A stretch of 64,000 nt of DNA. It comes from Actinocatenispora sp036503555 (lineage in GTDB: Bacteria > Actinomycetota > Actinomycetes > Mycobacteriales > Micromonosporaceae). The translations under genes were made by a program, and so were the position numbers. The first letter of the stretch is position 1; each line of letters begins with the position of its first letter. The notes below the pieces were generated by a model. That model saw only the letters and a list, made by a program, of their open reading frames with translations. It was not told the origin of the DNA and ran no database searches. This document shows positions 8,705 through 18,700 of this stretch, piece after piece. The stretch is taken from positions 62,001 to 126,000 of the forward strand of contig DASXWQ010000026.1 of NCBI GenBank assembly GCA_036503555.1, written 5' to 3'.

Positions 8705-8708
8705 CCGG

Positions 8709-9722
8709 TCAGGTCTGTTTCGCGGGCGCCTGCGGGGCGGGCGCCTGCCGGGCGGCGGGCAGCGCGGCGCCGAAACCGGGATCCTCGACGCGGCGGGCAT
8801 GGCCCCCGTCGACGGCGATCCCGGCCAGCCGCAGCAGCCGACGCGGCACCGGTCGCAGCGCGCCGAAGAACGCCCACACGTCGTCGGCGCAGCGCGACAG
8901 CAGCCGCCCGCGGAACTCCTCCGGGCCCGACTCCTCAACGTCGCGGTAGTCGTCGTCATCGGCGTACCAGACCGAGCCGGCGTCGTCGCCGCGGACCTGG
9001 AGCGCGATCAGCCCGCCCTGGACGTACCCGAGGGCAAGGAAGTCGCCCGTGAGCCGGTCGGAGAACCAGGCCGGCGCGTACGTCAGGTCCTGCGCCCGGT
9101 CCGTGCGGGCCAGCCCGAACATCGGCTGGTCGGCGACGAACCCGTGCCGCGGATGGACCGCGGGTGTGCGGGGCCGCCCGCCGTTGGTCTCGGCCAGGAA
9201 CCTGCGGTAGCCGTCGGGCAGCGCGTAGCCCAGGCCCTCTTCGAGTTTCGCGAGCGCGTCGTCGGCGACGCGCTCGGCGAAGCCGACCGCGACCGGGTCG
9301 GGCCGGTCGACCGTCACCCCGCGGCGCCCCCGCGCGAGACGCAGGGTACTGAGCCCGCCCAGGTGCCGGAACGAGCCGTGCAGCTCGGCCGGCACCAGCG
9401 CCACCCGACGCGTCATCGCCTGGTACGCCCAGGTCCAGCCGGCCGGAGTGGGCGGCGGGCCGTCCTCGACCGGCGGCCACAGCGGGTCGCCGGCACGGGC
9501 CATCAGCTCGTTGCCGACCAGCACGCCCAGCACCCGCACCTCGTCCATGGACAGCCCGGCCAGCGGCGGTGGCAGCTCCACCACGGCCCGCGCGTACTGG
9601 TCCCACTCGGGGAAACCGTGCGGGCCAACCACCACGCCCTCGCGGTACCGGATGCGCAGTGCCGGGGCGGCGGCGTGGATCTGCTGGAACGCGTACCGGG
9701 CGGAGGGCAGCGGGGTGTTCAC
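8709..9722 (-). CDS. SUKH (SMI1/KNR4) immunity-like protein with degenerate WHH-nuclease-like N-terminus
   Basis: 337 residues. Residues ~140-310 form a SUKH-1 domain: DALAKLEEGLGYALPDGYRR, FLAETNGG, then PMFGLARTD, LALGYVQGGLIALQV, SVWYADDDD and a Trp/Phe-rich end (CADDVWAFFGAL). SUKH proteins are classic immunity proteins of contact-dependent and polymorphic toxin loci. Residues ~35-125 (PEWDQYARAVVELPPP, GWTWAYQAMTRR, LVPAELHGSFRHLGG) follow the pattern of WHH/SHH-type HNH nucleases (WHHH..., MQLVP, H..GHTGG), but the WHH catalytic pair reads W-A-Y. The start is GTG 9720-9722, whose GTGA overlaps the previous gene's TGA, implying translational coupling. It is the last gene of the minus-strand cassette. 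The SUKH call is firm; the dead-nuclease reading is inference. Confidence 0.8.
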   Translation of the reverse strand: MNTPLPSARYAFQQIHAAAPALRIRYREGVVVGPHGFPEWDQYARAVVELPPPLAGLSMDEVRVLGVLVGNELMARAGDPLWPPVEDGPPPTPAGWTWAYQAMTRRVALVPAELHGSFRHLGGLSTLRLARGRRGVTVDRPDPVAVGFAERVADDALAKLEEGLGYALPDGYRRFLAETNGGRPRTPAVHPRHGFVADQPMFGLARTDRAQDLTYAPAWFSDRLTGDFLALGYVQGGLIALQVRGDDAGSVWYADDDDYRDVEESGPEEFRGRLLSRCADDVWAFFGALRPVPRRLLRLAGIAVDGGHARRVEDPGFGAALPAARQAPAPQAPAKQT

Positions 9723-10744
9723 TGGCCCGGCTCTCCGAACACCAGGCTCGCCGCGAGCAGCACGTCCGCCGGGACCTCGGGCACCTGGTAGTCGCGGTCG
9801 GCGATGTGCCGGCGCAGGGCCGGCTCCGGCGCGAACGCGTACTGCTCCAGGTAGTAGGCCAGGGCGTCGGACCACACCCACGTGCCGTCGGTACGGAAGC
9901 TCATCGGCACGACCCGCCCGCGTTCGCGCTCGTAGCGGTCGGCGTCCCGGCTCGGAACGAAGATCGCGATCGGGGCGCCGCGCAGGTAGGCCAGGAGCCG
10001 CTCGCGCTCGGCGATGTCCGCGATCCGCTCGTGCGACGGGCCCATGACCGCGGAACCATCCATCGCGGTCGCGTCGAACACCTCGGCGATCCGGAAGTCG
10101 GCGGGCGGCTCGTCCGCGTGCTCCGGGGCCTCGGCCAGCACCACCGCCTCGGCCGCCGCCGCCGCGTCCGCCCGCGGCGTGCCGGCGTCCGGCGCGGCGG
10201 TCTCGTCGGCCAGCCGCCGCAGCTCGTCGCGGCTGTTCTCCAGCCGTACGCGGCGGAACCGGCCCGGCTCCTCCGCGTACACCGAACGGCCGCGGTCCGA
10301 GACGAACGCCGAGAACGGCACCAGTTCCTCGCCGGTCGGGACGAACTTGAGTGCCTCGTCGACGGCCGCCGCGGCGGTACGCAGGTCCTCGACGGCCGCG
10401 TCCCGCTCGGTCGGGGGCGGTCCGCTGGTGCCGCCGGGCACCGAGGCGGCGAGGCGGTCGGCGAACCACAGCCACTCGCCCGGGTCGATCAGCACCGAGG
10501 GCCGTTCACCGCCGAAGGCGAGGCCGTCGCCCTCGGCGCCGGGGTCGTCGCCGAGCATCCGGAAGGTGAACTCCCGCCGTACGCCGCAGTTCGGGCAGTT
10601 ACCCGCATAACGCACGAGAAGCTCGGCGCCGTCGGCACCCGGCGCCCAGTCGGGGTCGAACTCGGTCTCCCCGCACCGGTCGCACGGGTGCAGCAGCACG
10701 TACAGGCGTGCCTCGGCCACACCGCGCGCGAGCAGGTACTCCAT
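9719..10744 (-). CDS. Two-domain accessory/immunity candidate (four-Cys domain fused to 123-like domain)
   Basis: 341 residues. The N-terminal half (~1-190) matches the 184-residue neighbour (11396-11950). It shares Cys pairs at 21/24 and 50/53, a REFTFRM strand, the block IDPGEWLWFAD, the helix DLRTAAAAVDEALKFVP and GRSVYAEEPGRFRR. The C-terminal half (~220-341) matches the 123-residue neighbour (11980-12351), sharing VVPMSFRTDG, WVWSDALAYYLEQY and PEPALRRHI. It is therefore a fusion of two proteins that the same cassette also encodes separately, in opposite domain order. The four Cys suggest a small zinc-binding knuckle. The ATG at 10742-10744 lies 2 bases after the stop of the preceding gene. 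An Ala-rich linker joins the halves. No signal peptide. Immunity is inferred from position only. Confidence 0.78.
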   Translation of the reverse strand: MEYLLARGVAEARLYVLLHPCDRCGETEFDPDWAPGADGAELLVRYAGNCPNCGVRREFTFRMLGDDPGAEGDGLAFGGERPSVLIDPGEWLWFADRLAASVPGGTSGPPPTERDAAVEDLRTAAAAVDEALKFVPTGEELVPFSAFVSDRGRSVYAEEPGRFRRVRLENSRDELRRLADETAAPDAGTPRADAAAAAEAVVLAEAPEHADEPPADFRIAEVFDATAMDGSAVMGPSHERIADIAERERLLAYLRGAPIAIFVPSRDADRYERERGRVVPMSFRTDGTWVWSDALAYYLEQYAFAPEPALRRHIADRDYQVPEVPADVLLAASLVFGEPGQ

Positions 10745-10746
10745 GG

Positions 10747-11367
10747 TCAGCCGCGCTCGGCCGGAGCGTCCGCGTCGGCGTCGGCGTCGGCGTCGGCCGC
10801 GCCATACCGCTGCTCGAACTCGGCGACCCGCTCGGCGATCTCCGCACGCTCGGCGGTGAGCCGGTCCCGCTCGAACCGCTCCGCCGAGGTCTCGTACACC
10901 ATCCGGCCGGCCTGGCTCCAGAACGCGCCCTCCGGCACCGCCGCGGCACCCTCGGGCAGGAACTTGCGCACCTCGTCCACCGCCGCCAGCGACGAGGCGA
11001 GCAGGTAGTACGCCCGGGTCACGGCCTCGTCGTCGGACGGGTCCAGGTCGCCGAGCTGTTCGTCGGCGGCCACCCCGTACAGCTCGGAGACGCCGAGCCA
11101 CTCGCCCGGGTCCAACAGCCGGGACGGCTCGTCGCCGCCGTAGGAGATCTCGAACGAGACCTCCGGCGTGCCGGGCGGCATCCGGAACGTGAACTGGCGC
11201 GGTCGGCCGCAGGACGCGCACTGGCCGCTGATCCGCTCCGCCGGCTCCCCGTCGACCACGACGGAGGTCGACACCCGCTCGTCGAGCTGGGTCTCACCGC
11301 ACACGCAGGGACGCAGGTCCAGGTAAAGGTAGATCTCGTCGAAGGTGCGGGCGTAAGGCAACGACAT
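10747..11367 (-). CDS. Four-Cys accessory/immunity candidate with Ala-Asp tail
   Basis: 206 residues, paralogous to the 184-residue gene next door. It has RPCVCGETQ, a second pair C50-x-x-C53, RQFTFRM, RLLDPGEWLG, SLAAVDEVRKFLPEG and GRMVYETSAERFERDRL. The first Cys pair is C-x-C (21/23) rather than C-x2-C as in its relatives, so metal binding may differ. The C-terminus is a coiled-coil-like Glu/Arg helix ending in a repeated Ala-Asp tract (ADADADADADA) encoded by a 6-base repeat that could slip during replication. ATG 11365-11367 is preferred because MSLPYARTFDEIYLYL aligns with the starts of the paralogues; a longer open frame to 11499 has no family support. A 28-base gap separates it from the previous gene. 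Confidence 0.76.
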   Translation of the reverse strand: MSLPYARTFDEIYLYLDLRPCVCGETQLDERVSTSVVVDGEPAERISGQCASCGRPRQFTFRMPPGTPEVSFEISYGGDEPSRLLDPGEWLGVSELYGVAADEQLGDLDPSDDEAVTRAYYLLASSLAAVDEVRKFLPEGAAAVPEGAFWSQAGRMVYETSAERFERDRLTAERAEIAERVAEFEQRYGAADADADADADAPAERG

Positions 11368-11395
11368 CGTCAACACCGATCGGTCAGGCAGGTGG

Positions 11396-11950
11396 TCAGG
11401 ATACGAAGCGGTCGGAAATCTCGCGGTAGGTGGCCCGTACGGCCGCCAGCCGGCCACGCCGGAACCGGCCCGGCTCCTGAGCGTAGACGGCGCGGCCACG
11501 CGGCGACCTGAACGCCTCGGACGGTACCTCCTCGGCCCCGTCCGGGATGAACTTCAGCACCTCGTCGACCGCCGCCGCCGCGGTCCGCAGGTCGACCAGC
11601 GCGTCGCGCCTGGCCTGGTCGGACAGGCCGTCCGGGCTCGCCGGGGCCGCGCCGGCCGAGGCGTCGGCGAGCCACAGCCACTCGCCCGGGTCGAGCAGCT
11701 CCGACGGCTGGTCGTCGCCGAACTCGGGCTCCTCCTCGTTCGGGAAGATCACCTCGTCCGGCAGCAGGAAGGTGAACTCCCGCGTCGTGCCGCACTGCGG
11801 GCAGAGCCCCGTGTACCGGCTGGCCAGCTCGCCGTCGACCATCACGACCGAACTGTCCGGGAAGAACTCGGTCGCGCCGCACACCTCGCACGGCTGCATT
11901 CGCATGTACAGATGAGCCTCCGCGCTGGAGCGCGCCCGTGACAGCGTCAT
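11396..11950 (-). CDS. Four-Cys accessory/immunity candidate (184-residue prototype)
   Basis: 184 residues. Cys21-x2-Cys24 (QPCEVCG) and Cys50-x2-Cys53 (LCPQCGTTREFTF) probably bind zinc. ELLDPGEWLWLAD, an all-helical middle (DLRTAAAAVDEVLKFIPDG) and GRAVYAQEPGRFRRGRL follow. The same layout recurs in the 206-residue and 341-residue genes downstream, so this cassette holds three copies of the family. I do not recognise a named family or a biochemical activity. Clustering beside a toxin-like giant gene and a SUKH gene suggests immunity or a folding partner. ATG 11948-11950 has only a weak AGGG upstream, and the spacing of 29 bases after the 123-residue gene is compatible with one transcript. 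Confidence 0.76.
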   Translation of the reverse strand: MTLSRARSSAEAHLYMRMQPCEVCGATEFFPDSSVVMVDGELASRYTGLCPQCGTTREFTFLLPDEVIFPNEEEPEFGDDQPSELLDPGEWLWLADASAGAAPASPDGLSDQARRDALVDLRTAAAAVDEVLKFIPDGAEEVPSEAFRSPRGRAVYAQEPGRFRRGRLAAVRATYREISDRFVS

Positions 11951-11979
11951 GCGCCGAACCCTATCCGCCGCGTGCCCAC

Positions 11980-12351
11980 CTAGCGCCCCAGCACCAGCCG
12001 GGTGGCCTCACGCACCGCGTCGTCGGTGACCTCGGCGACCCGGTAGTCCTGCGCGCCGGCGTGGTCGCGCAGCTCCCGCTCCGGCGCGATGCCGTGCTCC
12101 GACACGTAGTACGCCAGGGCCTCGGACCAGACCCAGTCGCCGTCCGTACGGAAGCTCATCGGCACGACCTGACCACGTTCCGGTACGAGACGGTCCCGGT
12201 CGCGACCGGTCGTCGACAGCACCATCCGGCCGCCCCGCAGGTAGCGGACGAGGTTCTCCCGCTCGCTCTCGTCGGACAGGCGCTCCCGGTCCGGCCCGAA
12301 CACCGCCCGGCCGGTCTCGTCGTGCGCATCGAAGATCTTCGCGATCTGCAT
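11980..12351 (-). CDS. 123-residue accessory/immunity candidate
   Basis: A compact single-domain protein: MQIAKIFDAHDETGRAVFGP, ENLVRYLRGG, VVPMSFRTDGDWVWSEALAY, ERELRDHAGA and VAEVTDDAV. It aligns with the C-terminal half of the 341-residue protein in the same cassette, with the Trp-Val-Trp-Ser core best conserved. No Cys pair, signal peptide or membrane segment. The start has a good AGGGAG 8 bases upstream. The 163-base gap before it (12352-12514) is the largest in the cassette and contains the palindrome CCCGCGCGGG but no clear promoter. An internal transcription start there would uncouple these genes from the 51-kb gene upstream. Function not recognised. Confidence 0.74.
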   Translation of the reverse strand: MQIAKIFDAHDETGRAVFGPDRERLSDESERENLVRYLRGGRMVLSTTGRDRDRLVPERGQVVPMSFRTDGDWVWSEALAYYVSEHGIAPERELRDHAGAQDYRVAEVTDDAVREATRLVLGR

Positions 12352-12514
12352 CGTTCCACTCCCTGAGATTCGTCGGCGCCGTGACCGCCCCGCGCGGGAG
12401 ATGGTCCTCCCGGCGCCGGCCGGGTCGGCGAACTCCCGTCCATCATCCTTGGCCCCGTACCGCGGCGCCGAGCCGGGACCGTCAGCATGCCCGGCCCGGT
12501 CAACCGCCGGATCG

Positions 12515-12781
12515 TCACGACATCGGTCCGGTCACCGCCCGCAACCGCACCACATAGTCGTCCATGTCCGCCCCGTCCACGCCGTCGACCAGCCATTCGG
12601 TGCCGCCGATCGTGACCCGCTCGCCGACGGACGCTGCCACGTCGTACTCCTCGCCGTCGTCCGGCAGGACCGCCAGCTCGACCGTCGCCGGCCCCTCGTC
12701 CGTACTCGCGGACACGGCACCGACACGCGCCGTGCCGAGTGTGGCGACGGTGCCGTGCGCCAGTTCGACGACGATATCCAT
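12515..12781 (-). CDS. 88-residue acidic protein translationally coupled to the giant gene
   Basis: The sequence starts MDIVVELAHGTVATLGTARV and continues with EYDVAASVGERVTIGGTEWL and MDDYVVRLRAVTGPMS. It is acidic, beta-rich by appearance and has no Cys. Its ATG (12779-12781) shares one base with the giant gene's TGA (TGATG). Ribosomes finishing the 17,000-residue protein would therefore reinitiate here, tying its level to that of the giant protein. That is the usual arrangement for a toxin C-terminus followed by its immunity protein or chaperone. The closest effector is the calpain-like domain, so a calpain inhibitor is a specific hypothesis. No family is recognised. Confidence 0.8.
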   Translation of the reverse strand: MDIVVELAHGTVATLGTARVGAVSASTDEGPATVELAVLPDDGEEYDVAASVGERVTIGGTEWLVDGVDGADMDDYVVRLRAVTGPMS

Positions 12782-15700
12782 CAGGTCTTCTCCTCGTCCC
12801 CACCGTCGTCGCCGGCCGGGTCGGTCGTGTCCGGATCCGCCAGGGTCCACACACCGGGTTTGAACAGCGTGAAGAACACCGGGAAGGGCATCGGCTTCGC
12901 GTTCCGGAAACCCCACGGGTTCCCCGTGACGGCCTCGCCGGCCCGGACGTCCCGGACGAAATGGCTGTGGTTCTCGACCACCTTGTACTTCTTGAGCTCC
13001 CGGAGGCGCCGCTTGTCGAGACGCTGGGTCAGCTCCGTCTTCTTCCAGCTGCCGGCGACCATCGGTCGGTGGTCGGCCAGCAACCGACGGAGCCGCCGTT
13101 CCGACCCCGCGGGGTCGCCCGCCGGCAACCAGAGCCACGTCGAGGGCCGACCCGTGACGGCCGAGAGCACCGTGCCCACGTTGTCCTCGCGCCGGGCCGT
13201 CACGTTGCGCCACTGGCTCTCCCGGTCCTCGCCGGCGTCCAGCCCGGAGTAGCCGGCCGCGCGCGGCCGCCAGTTGGTCAGGTCCCAGCCGGCGAGGGCC
13301 TTCTCCATCAGGGACGCCCACAGCGCCGCCGGCCGGCCGGCGAACCGCGGGGACCCCGCTGTCCACGGCACCTCCGGCGTGACCCGCAGCTCGACGGTCT
13401 CCCCGGTGGGCTTCTTGTCGCGCATCCGGTACAGGCGCACGGTGTACGTGCCGTCCGGGTTCGCCCAGACCGCGTCCACGATCGCCTCCGGCATGCTCTC
13501 GGCGATCGCGGCCAGAGCGGCGACGAGCCAGCAGTCGCCCAGGCTGCCCTGGTCGACCTGGTCGGCGCTCGGTGTGCCGCGGAACAGCGGCACGCTGTGA
13601 CGTTCGATGCCGTACTTCGCGCGGACCTCGAACGGCAGCCGCGGCCGGTCGACCTCGGCGCGCACGACCGTCGCCGTGCCGTCCTGACCGGCGTCGGCCG
13701 TCCGGCGGGTACGCCGGGCGGTGAGCTCGACATCGTCGCCCTCGAGGACGTCGGCGACCGCCCGGCGGCCCAGCCGGGTCGCCAGGAACTCCGCCGGTGT
13801 CGGCCTTTCCGGGTCGTCGAACCGCAACCAGACCCGGCTGTCCAGCAGGACGTCGCCCGCGGTCCGGTCCCCGCCGTCGGTCCCGACGAACAGCTCCCGG
13901 TACGCCCGAGCCAGGCGCGCGTAGTCCGCCTCGCCGGCGAAGTCCCACCCCGGCTCCCGCTCGCTCTCCGCGGCCAGCCCGGACAGCAGGTACGTGTCCG
14001 CTGCGCCCCCACCGTCGGCCGCTTTGCCGCCACCGTCGGTCGCCGCGCCGGCACCGGGCGCCAGCTCGCGCGCCAGCCGGCCCAGCTCCTGCTCCAGCAG
14101 CTCCAGGTCGCGCCCGTGCCGGGTGCTGTCGGTACGGGCGTCCGCGAGCCGGTCGTCGAGAGTTTCGAGCGTCGACTGGATGGACATGACCGGGTCCACC
14201 TCGCTGGTGCGCGCGGCGAGGTCCAGCGCCTCCACCGCGGCGGCGCGGGCGTACCCGCACTCGGCCAGGACGCGCGCCGCCTCGACCGCCCGGGACGACG
14301 TCGAGACATACGCGTCGAGCTGGGTGAGGATCCGGTCGGCGAGCGCCACCGCCGTGGCCGTCTCGGCCGGAGACGCCGCCCGGGCCACCCGATCCGCGAG
14401 AGTCGCGGCGATCGCCCGGCGCAGCCGTACGATGCGGGCGCCGTCCACGTCGGACTCGCCGTCGCCGCGCGGGGCGGGGATGGAGGTGAGGGCGGCGCGG
14501 ATCACCTCGGTCACCGCGGCCGCCCGCGGGTACTGCTTGACGACCGGCAGGAGGTCCTGCAGGACCTCGGCCGCCTGCTCGCCGTACGCCGGGCGCTCGT
14601 CGGCGGCACGCCGACGCTCCGCGACGGCGGCCACGAGGTCGGTGACGGCCGCGGCCGGCTCCCCGTGCCCATCGGCGGAACCGTCCCCCGCCGCGTCCTG
14701 CAACCGGGCCAGGCTCAGCGCCGTACGAAGATGCGGCCACAGCTCCATGTCCCGGACGATCATCCGGCTGGTCGCCGTCCGCACCTCGTACATGGGCGCC
14801 GGGCGCCGCGCACCGGGGCCGTCGTCGACGGTCCGCCGGCTCGCGTCCCGGAGATCGTGCAACCGCCCGTCGTCGAGGTGCGCGACGAGATCGTCCAGCG
14901 CCCGCGCCAGGGCAGGGCCGGCACCCGTACGGGCGGCGGCGAACCGGCCGCGCATCGCCTCGTACCGCCGCGCGGCGACCTTCGTGCGCTCGGAGCCCGC
15001 GTCGAGCGAACCGTCCGGCTCGTACGCCTCCGTCGCGATGTCGCTCTCCGCCTCCAGCAGGGCGTCGAGCGCGGCGGCGACCGCCTCGACCGCGCCCTCG
15101 GCGGGCGGCGCGGACGTCATCGGGTCGCCGTCCAGCCACGCGCTCGACGCCTGGTGCCGCGCCTTCAGCACCTCCGCCGCGCAGCGGCCCTCGAACGCCT
15201 GCCGGCGCCGGGCGGCCCGCTCACTCACCTGAACCGTCGTGACCGGGAATCCCGTCGCGCCTGTGTACTCCTCGTCCAGGTCGGCGAGCGCGGCCCGGAC
15301 CTCCGCCGCGCTGTTCGTGCTGTGCCGCCACATCGCGAGCGTCTTCCGCCGGGCCGAGAGCGCTTCCGCGACGGCCCGACGGCGCGCGGCGAGATCCGGG
15401 TCGCCGGACTCGCCCCCGACCGTACGCCAGCGGCGTTCGACCGGCTCGTCGCGCAGCGGCGCGGCACGCACGATCTCGACGTACCGCTCGGCGTCGTCGA
15501 GGCGTACGGCCGGGTCGGCGTCCAGGCCCTCCCGCAGCCAACGCCACGCCCGCTCCCGATCGGCGCGCGAGACCCCGTCGGGATTCGCCGGCTCGTCGTC
15601 CGGCGGGGTGCCCTGCCACGGGGTGCCCTCCAGTGCGGTCCGGCCCGGCCAGTCGAAGATCAGGTCACCGCGCAGCCGACCCGCCAGCGCCACCTCGTAC

Positions 15701-18700
15701 GGCGTGGGGAAGCCCGAGGAGCCGAACGGGTACCGCAGCATGCGGTGCAGGAGGTCGCGGACACCGGCGATCCGCTCCCGGCCATGCTCCGCGGCCTCAC
15801 GGTCCTCCTGCTGTTCGACCGTGGTCTGCTTGCGCTCCAACGCATCGAGCTCGCGTTCCAGGGCGGCGACGATCGGCGTCACCCGCGCCGCGGCGACCGG
15901 CTCACCCGTCGCCGGATCCGTCCAGCGCGACCAGTCCACCGCCCCGGCCGGCCGTCCCCCGTCCGATCCGTCGCCGGACGGGCCCGTGTAGCGACGGTCG
16001 ATCTGGGTGCGACTGCCAAGGCCCCCGACGCGCTCGATCGCGGCGTACCCGGCCGCCAGCTCGGCGTGCTGGGCGTGGGCACGGCGGGCCTTCCCGGCCC
16101 AGAACTCCCAGCCCCGCCACTCCGGCGAACCGTCCGGCTCGGCGTCGCGGAACCCCTCGAACTCGCGCAGCTTCGCCTCGTGTACGGCGGCGTTCGCGCG
16201 GGCCTTCGCCTCCAACCGGTCCGCCCAGTCGTCCCGGTGCGCGCCGGCCGGCTCGTTGCCCAGCAGCGCCGGTGACGGGTCCACGCCGACGCCGATGCGG
16301 CCCGGCTCCGCCTCGTCGATCAGCAGCGGTGTGCCATCCATCGCGAGCACCTGGACGTCCAGCGCCGCGATCCGGTCCCAGTAGCGGCCCTGGACCTGCG
16401 CATGGCGCAGTCCGCGCCGATTGGCCTGGTCGTGGTACCGAATCACGCCGTTCTCGTTGTACGCGACCATCACGTGCGCGGTGCCGTCGTCTCGCACCAC
16501 CCCCACGTACGCATGCCGACCGTTTCGGCCCAGCGCCGCCTCCAGCCGCTCAAACGCGGTGTCCAACAGGGCCCTGCGGGCCTCGCCCGGGCCAATACCC
16601 GGCGACAGCAGCGACTGCGACCGCTCACCGGTCAGCCGCTCGAACTCCACCGCGTACCGGGGGAGCGTCAGGGAGCCGTCGGGGCCGGCGAGGTCCGCGT
16701 CCGCGACCCGCGGCCGGCCCTCCACGGTGTCGACGAACGCCGCCGCCCACGAGATACACGACACCGGGCGGTCACCCGCCGTCTGACGCGGTGCGATGCG
16801 ACCCGCCAACTCCGCGATCGCGCGGTCGCGCACGTCCTCCAGGAACTCCTGCTCATTGGCCGCCGGGGGGCGGACACCGTGCCGCGTACCGTACTTCGTC
16901 AGCGACCACCGGCCGTCGAAGTACGCCGGGCGCAGCGCGCCGGCCTCACCGATCGTCTCCCCCGGCGCCACCACCGCGGGCGCCGGCAGACCCATCAGCT
17001 CGTGCAGCTCCGCGAGCTGCGCGACCGCCCGCTCCCGGTACGCCTCGCGTGTCCCACCGTCCGGCGGCGCCCCCTCATACAGCACGCGGTACGTGCCGTG
17101 CAACGCCATCGCCAGGCCGCCGATCCGGTAGAAACGCAGCGCGTCAGCCGGCAGGGCCGGCCCCCCGGCCTCGCGGTGGCCCGACAGGACCGCTTCGCGC
17201 AGCTCCGGCAACACGTCCGGAATCCCGAAGTTGTACGCGAACGCCGACAGGACACCGACGAACACGCCGAGGTCGTACGCGGCGGCGCCGACCGGGCGGT
17301 CCGCGATGTCCCAGGACGGTTCCATCGTGGGCGGGTCGATGAACCGAACCTTCCCGTCCGCCGCGTCGTGCACGAACTGGCCGGGATGCAGGTCGCCGTG
17401 GACCAGCGCGGCCGGCCCCAGATCGGCTCGCGCCCGCCGCGCCCACTCCCGATACCCGGCGAGAACCGAGGATCCGTCGAAGCCGAACTCGGTCGCGAAG
17501 GCCGCCGCCGTCGCCCAGAGGCGAAGGTTGCGCTCGACCCGCTGGGCCGGCTCCGCCTCCAGCCACTCGTCCGGAACCGGGCCGCCGGAACCCGCGGGTA
17601 CGGTGTGCAGCCGGGCCAGCGCCGCCCCGGCGCCCCGGTACACCGTCACCGCCTCGGCCACCGCCGCTTCCCGCTCGGCACCGGGTGCCGCGTCGCGGAT
17701 CGCCATCAGCGGCTGGTCCAGCGACGGCCCGCCGTACGCCGTGATCAGGACGACGCCGTCCCTGACACCGTTCCACTCCCCGATACCCATACCGAGGATC
17801 TCCGGAGCCAGGTCGTAGTCGTGCAGGCGGACCAGCGCCCCCACCTCGGACGTGAACTCCGGCAGGATCCGGGGCGGCACCCGCGTCAGTGCACGGGTCG
17901 TTGGGGGACGGAACGCTTGCGCCGCGAACACCTTCACCGCGGCGCGTGGCACGCCGTCCCGGCCGGCCACCAGGAACACGTGGTTCTTCGACCTGCCGGC
18001 CGCACCGCCCGCACGGTCGACCAGGACCGGCAATCCGAGTTCCGTCCGCGGCAACCCCAACGCCTCGGCCACGAACCGGTGTAGCACGGGCTTTGCGGCG
18101 GCCTCGTCGTACCTGGCCGCCAGGGTGTCGAACAGCGGCGCGTTGCCCCACGCTTGGAAGACCCTGGGGAGCCCGGCAAGGATCACCGCTTCCTTCGTTC
18201 CGACGAACGTCGCGCCGTCCGCGCCCAGGTCCCTGGTGAGTGCCAGCAGCTCGGGCAACGGCAGCGTCTCCGGCTCCGCCAACGTCGCCGGAAAGCGAGG
18301 CAGATCGAGCAGGTCGAGCAGTTCAGCCAGCTGGCGGTTCGCCCGCTCGTAGTAGTCCTCGAACGTGCCGCCGTCCGGGGTGCGCCCATCGAACAACACC
18401 TCGCACGTGCCGTCCAACGCGTTCGACAGACCCATCACCCGGAAGTACCGCAGCGCCTCGGGGGTCGGTTCGATCCCGCCGGCCTCCCGGTACCCGGCCT
18501 CCGTCGCCTCGCGCAGAAGCGGCAGGACGTCGGCCACACCGAAGTTGTGGACGAACGCGCTCAGGACGTAGGTGTAGACGCCGAGGTCGTACCCGACCGG
18601 TCCGCGTCCCCCACCGTCCAGGCCGATCGACGGGTACGCGAACGGCAGGTCGATGAGCCGGAGCCGATCACCGCACAGGATCTGCCCAGGATGCAGATCA

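Noticed and set aside
8705..8708. Terminator between the convergent thioredoxin-like and SUKH genes
   Set aside because: Only 4 bases separate the stops; no hairpin fits outside the coding regions.
10750..10800. GC-rich hexamer repeat considered as a regulatory repeat
   Set aside because: It encodes the Ala-Asp tail of the 206-residue protein in frame.
9723..11221. Long N-terminal extensions of the 341-residue and SUKH genes
   Set aside because: The extensions overlap upstream genes fully and have no family resemblance. Starts next to the preceding stops (10744 and 9722) fit the domains.
12352..12514. Possible terminator between the 88- and 123-residue genes
   Set aside because: Only a short GC palindrome (CCCGCGCGGG) and no stem with a T-tract. 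Not enough to call a terminator.
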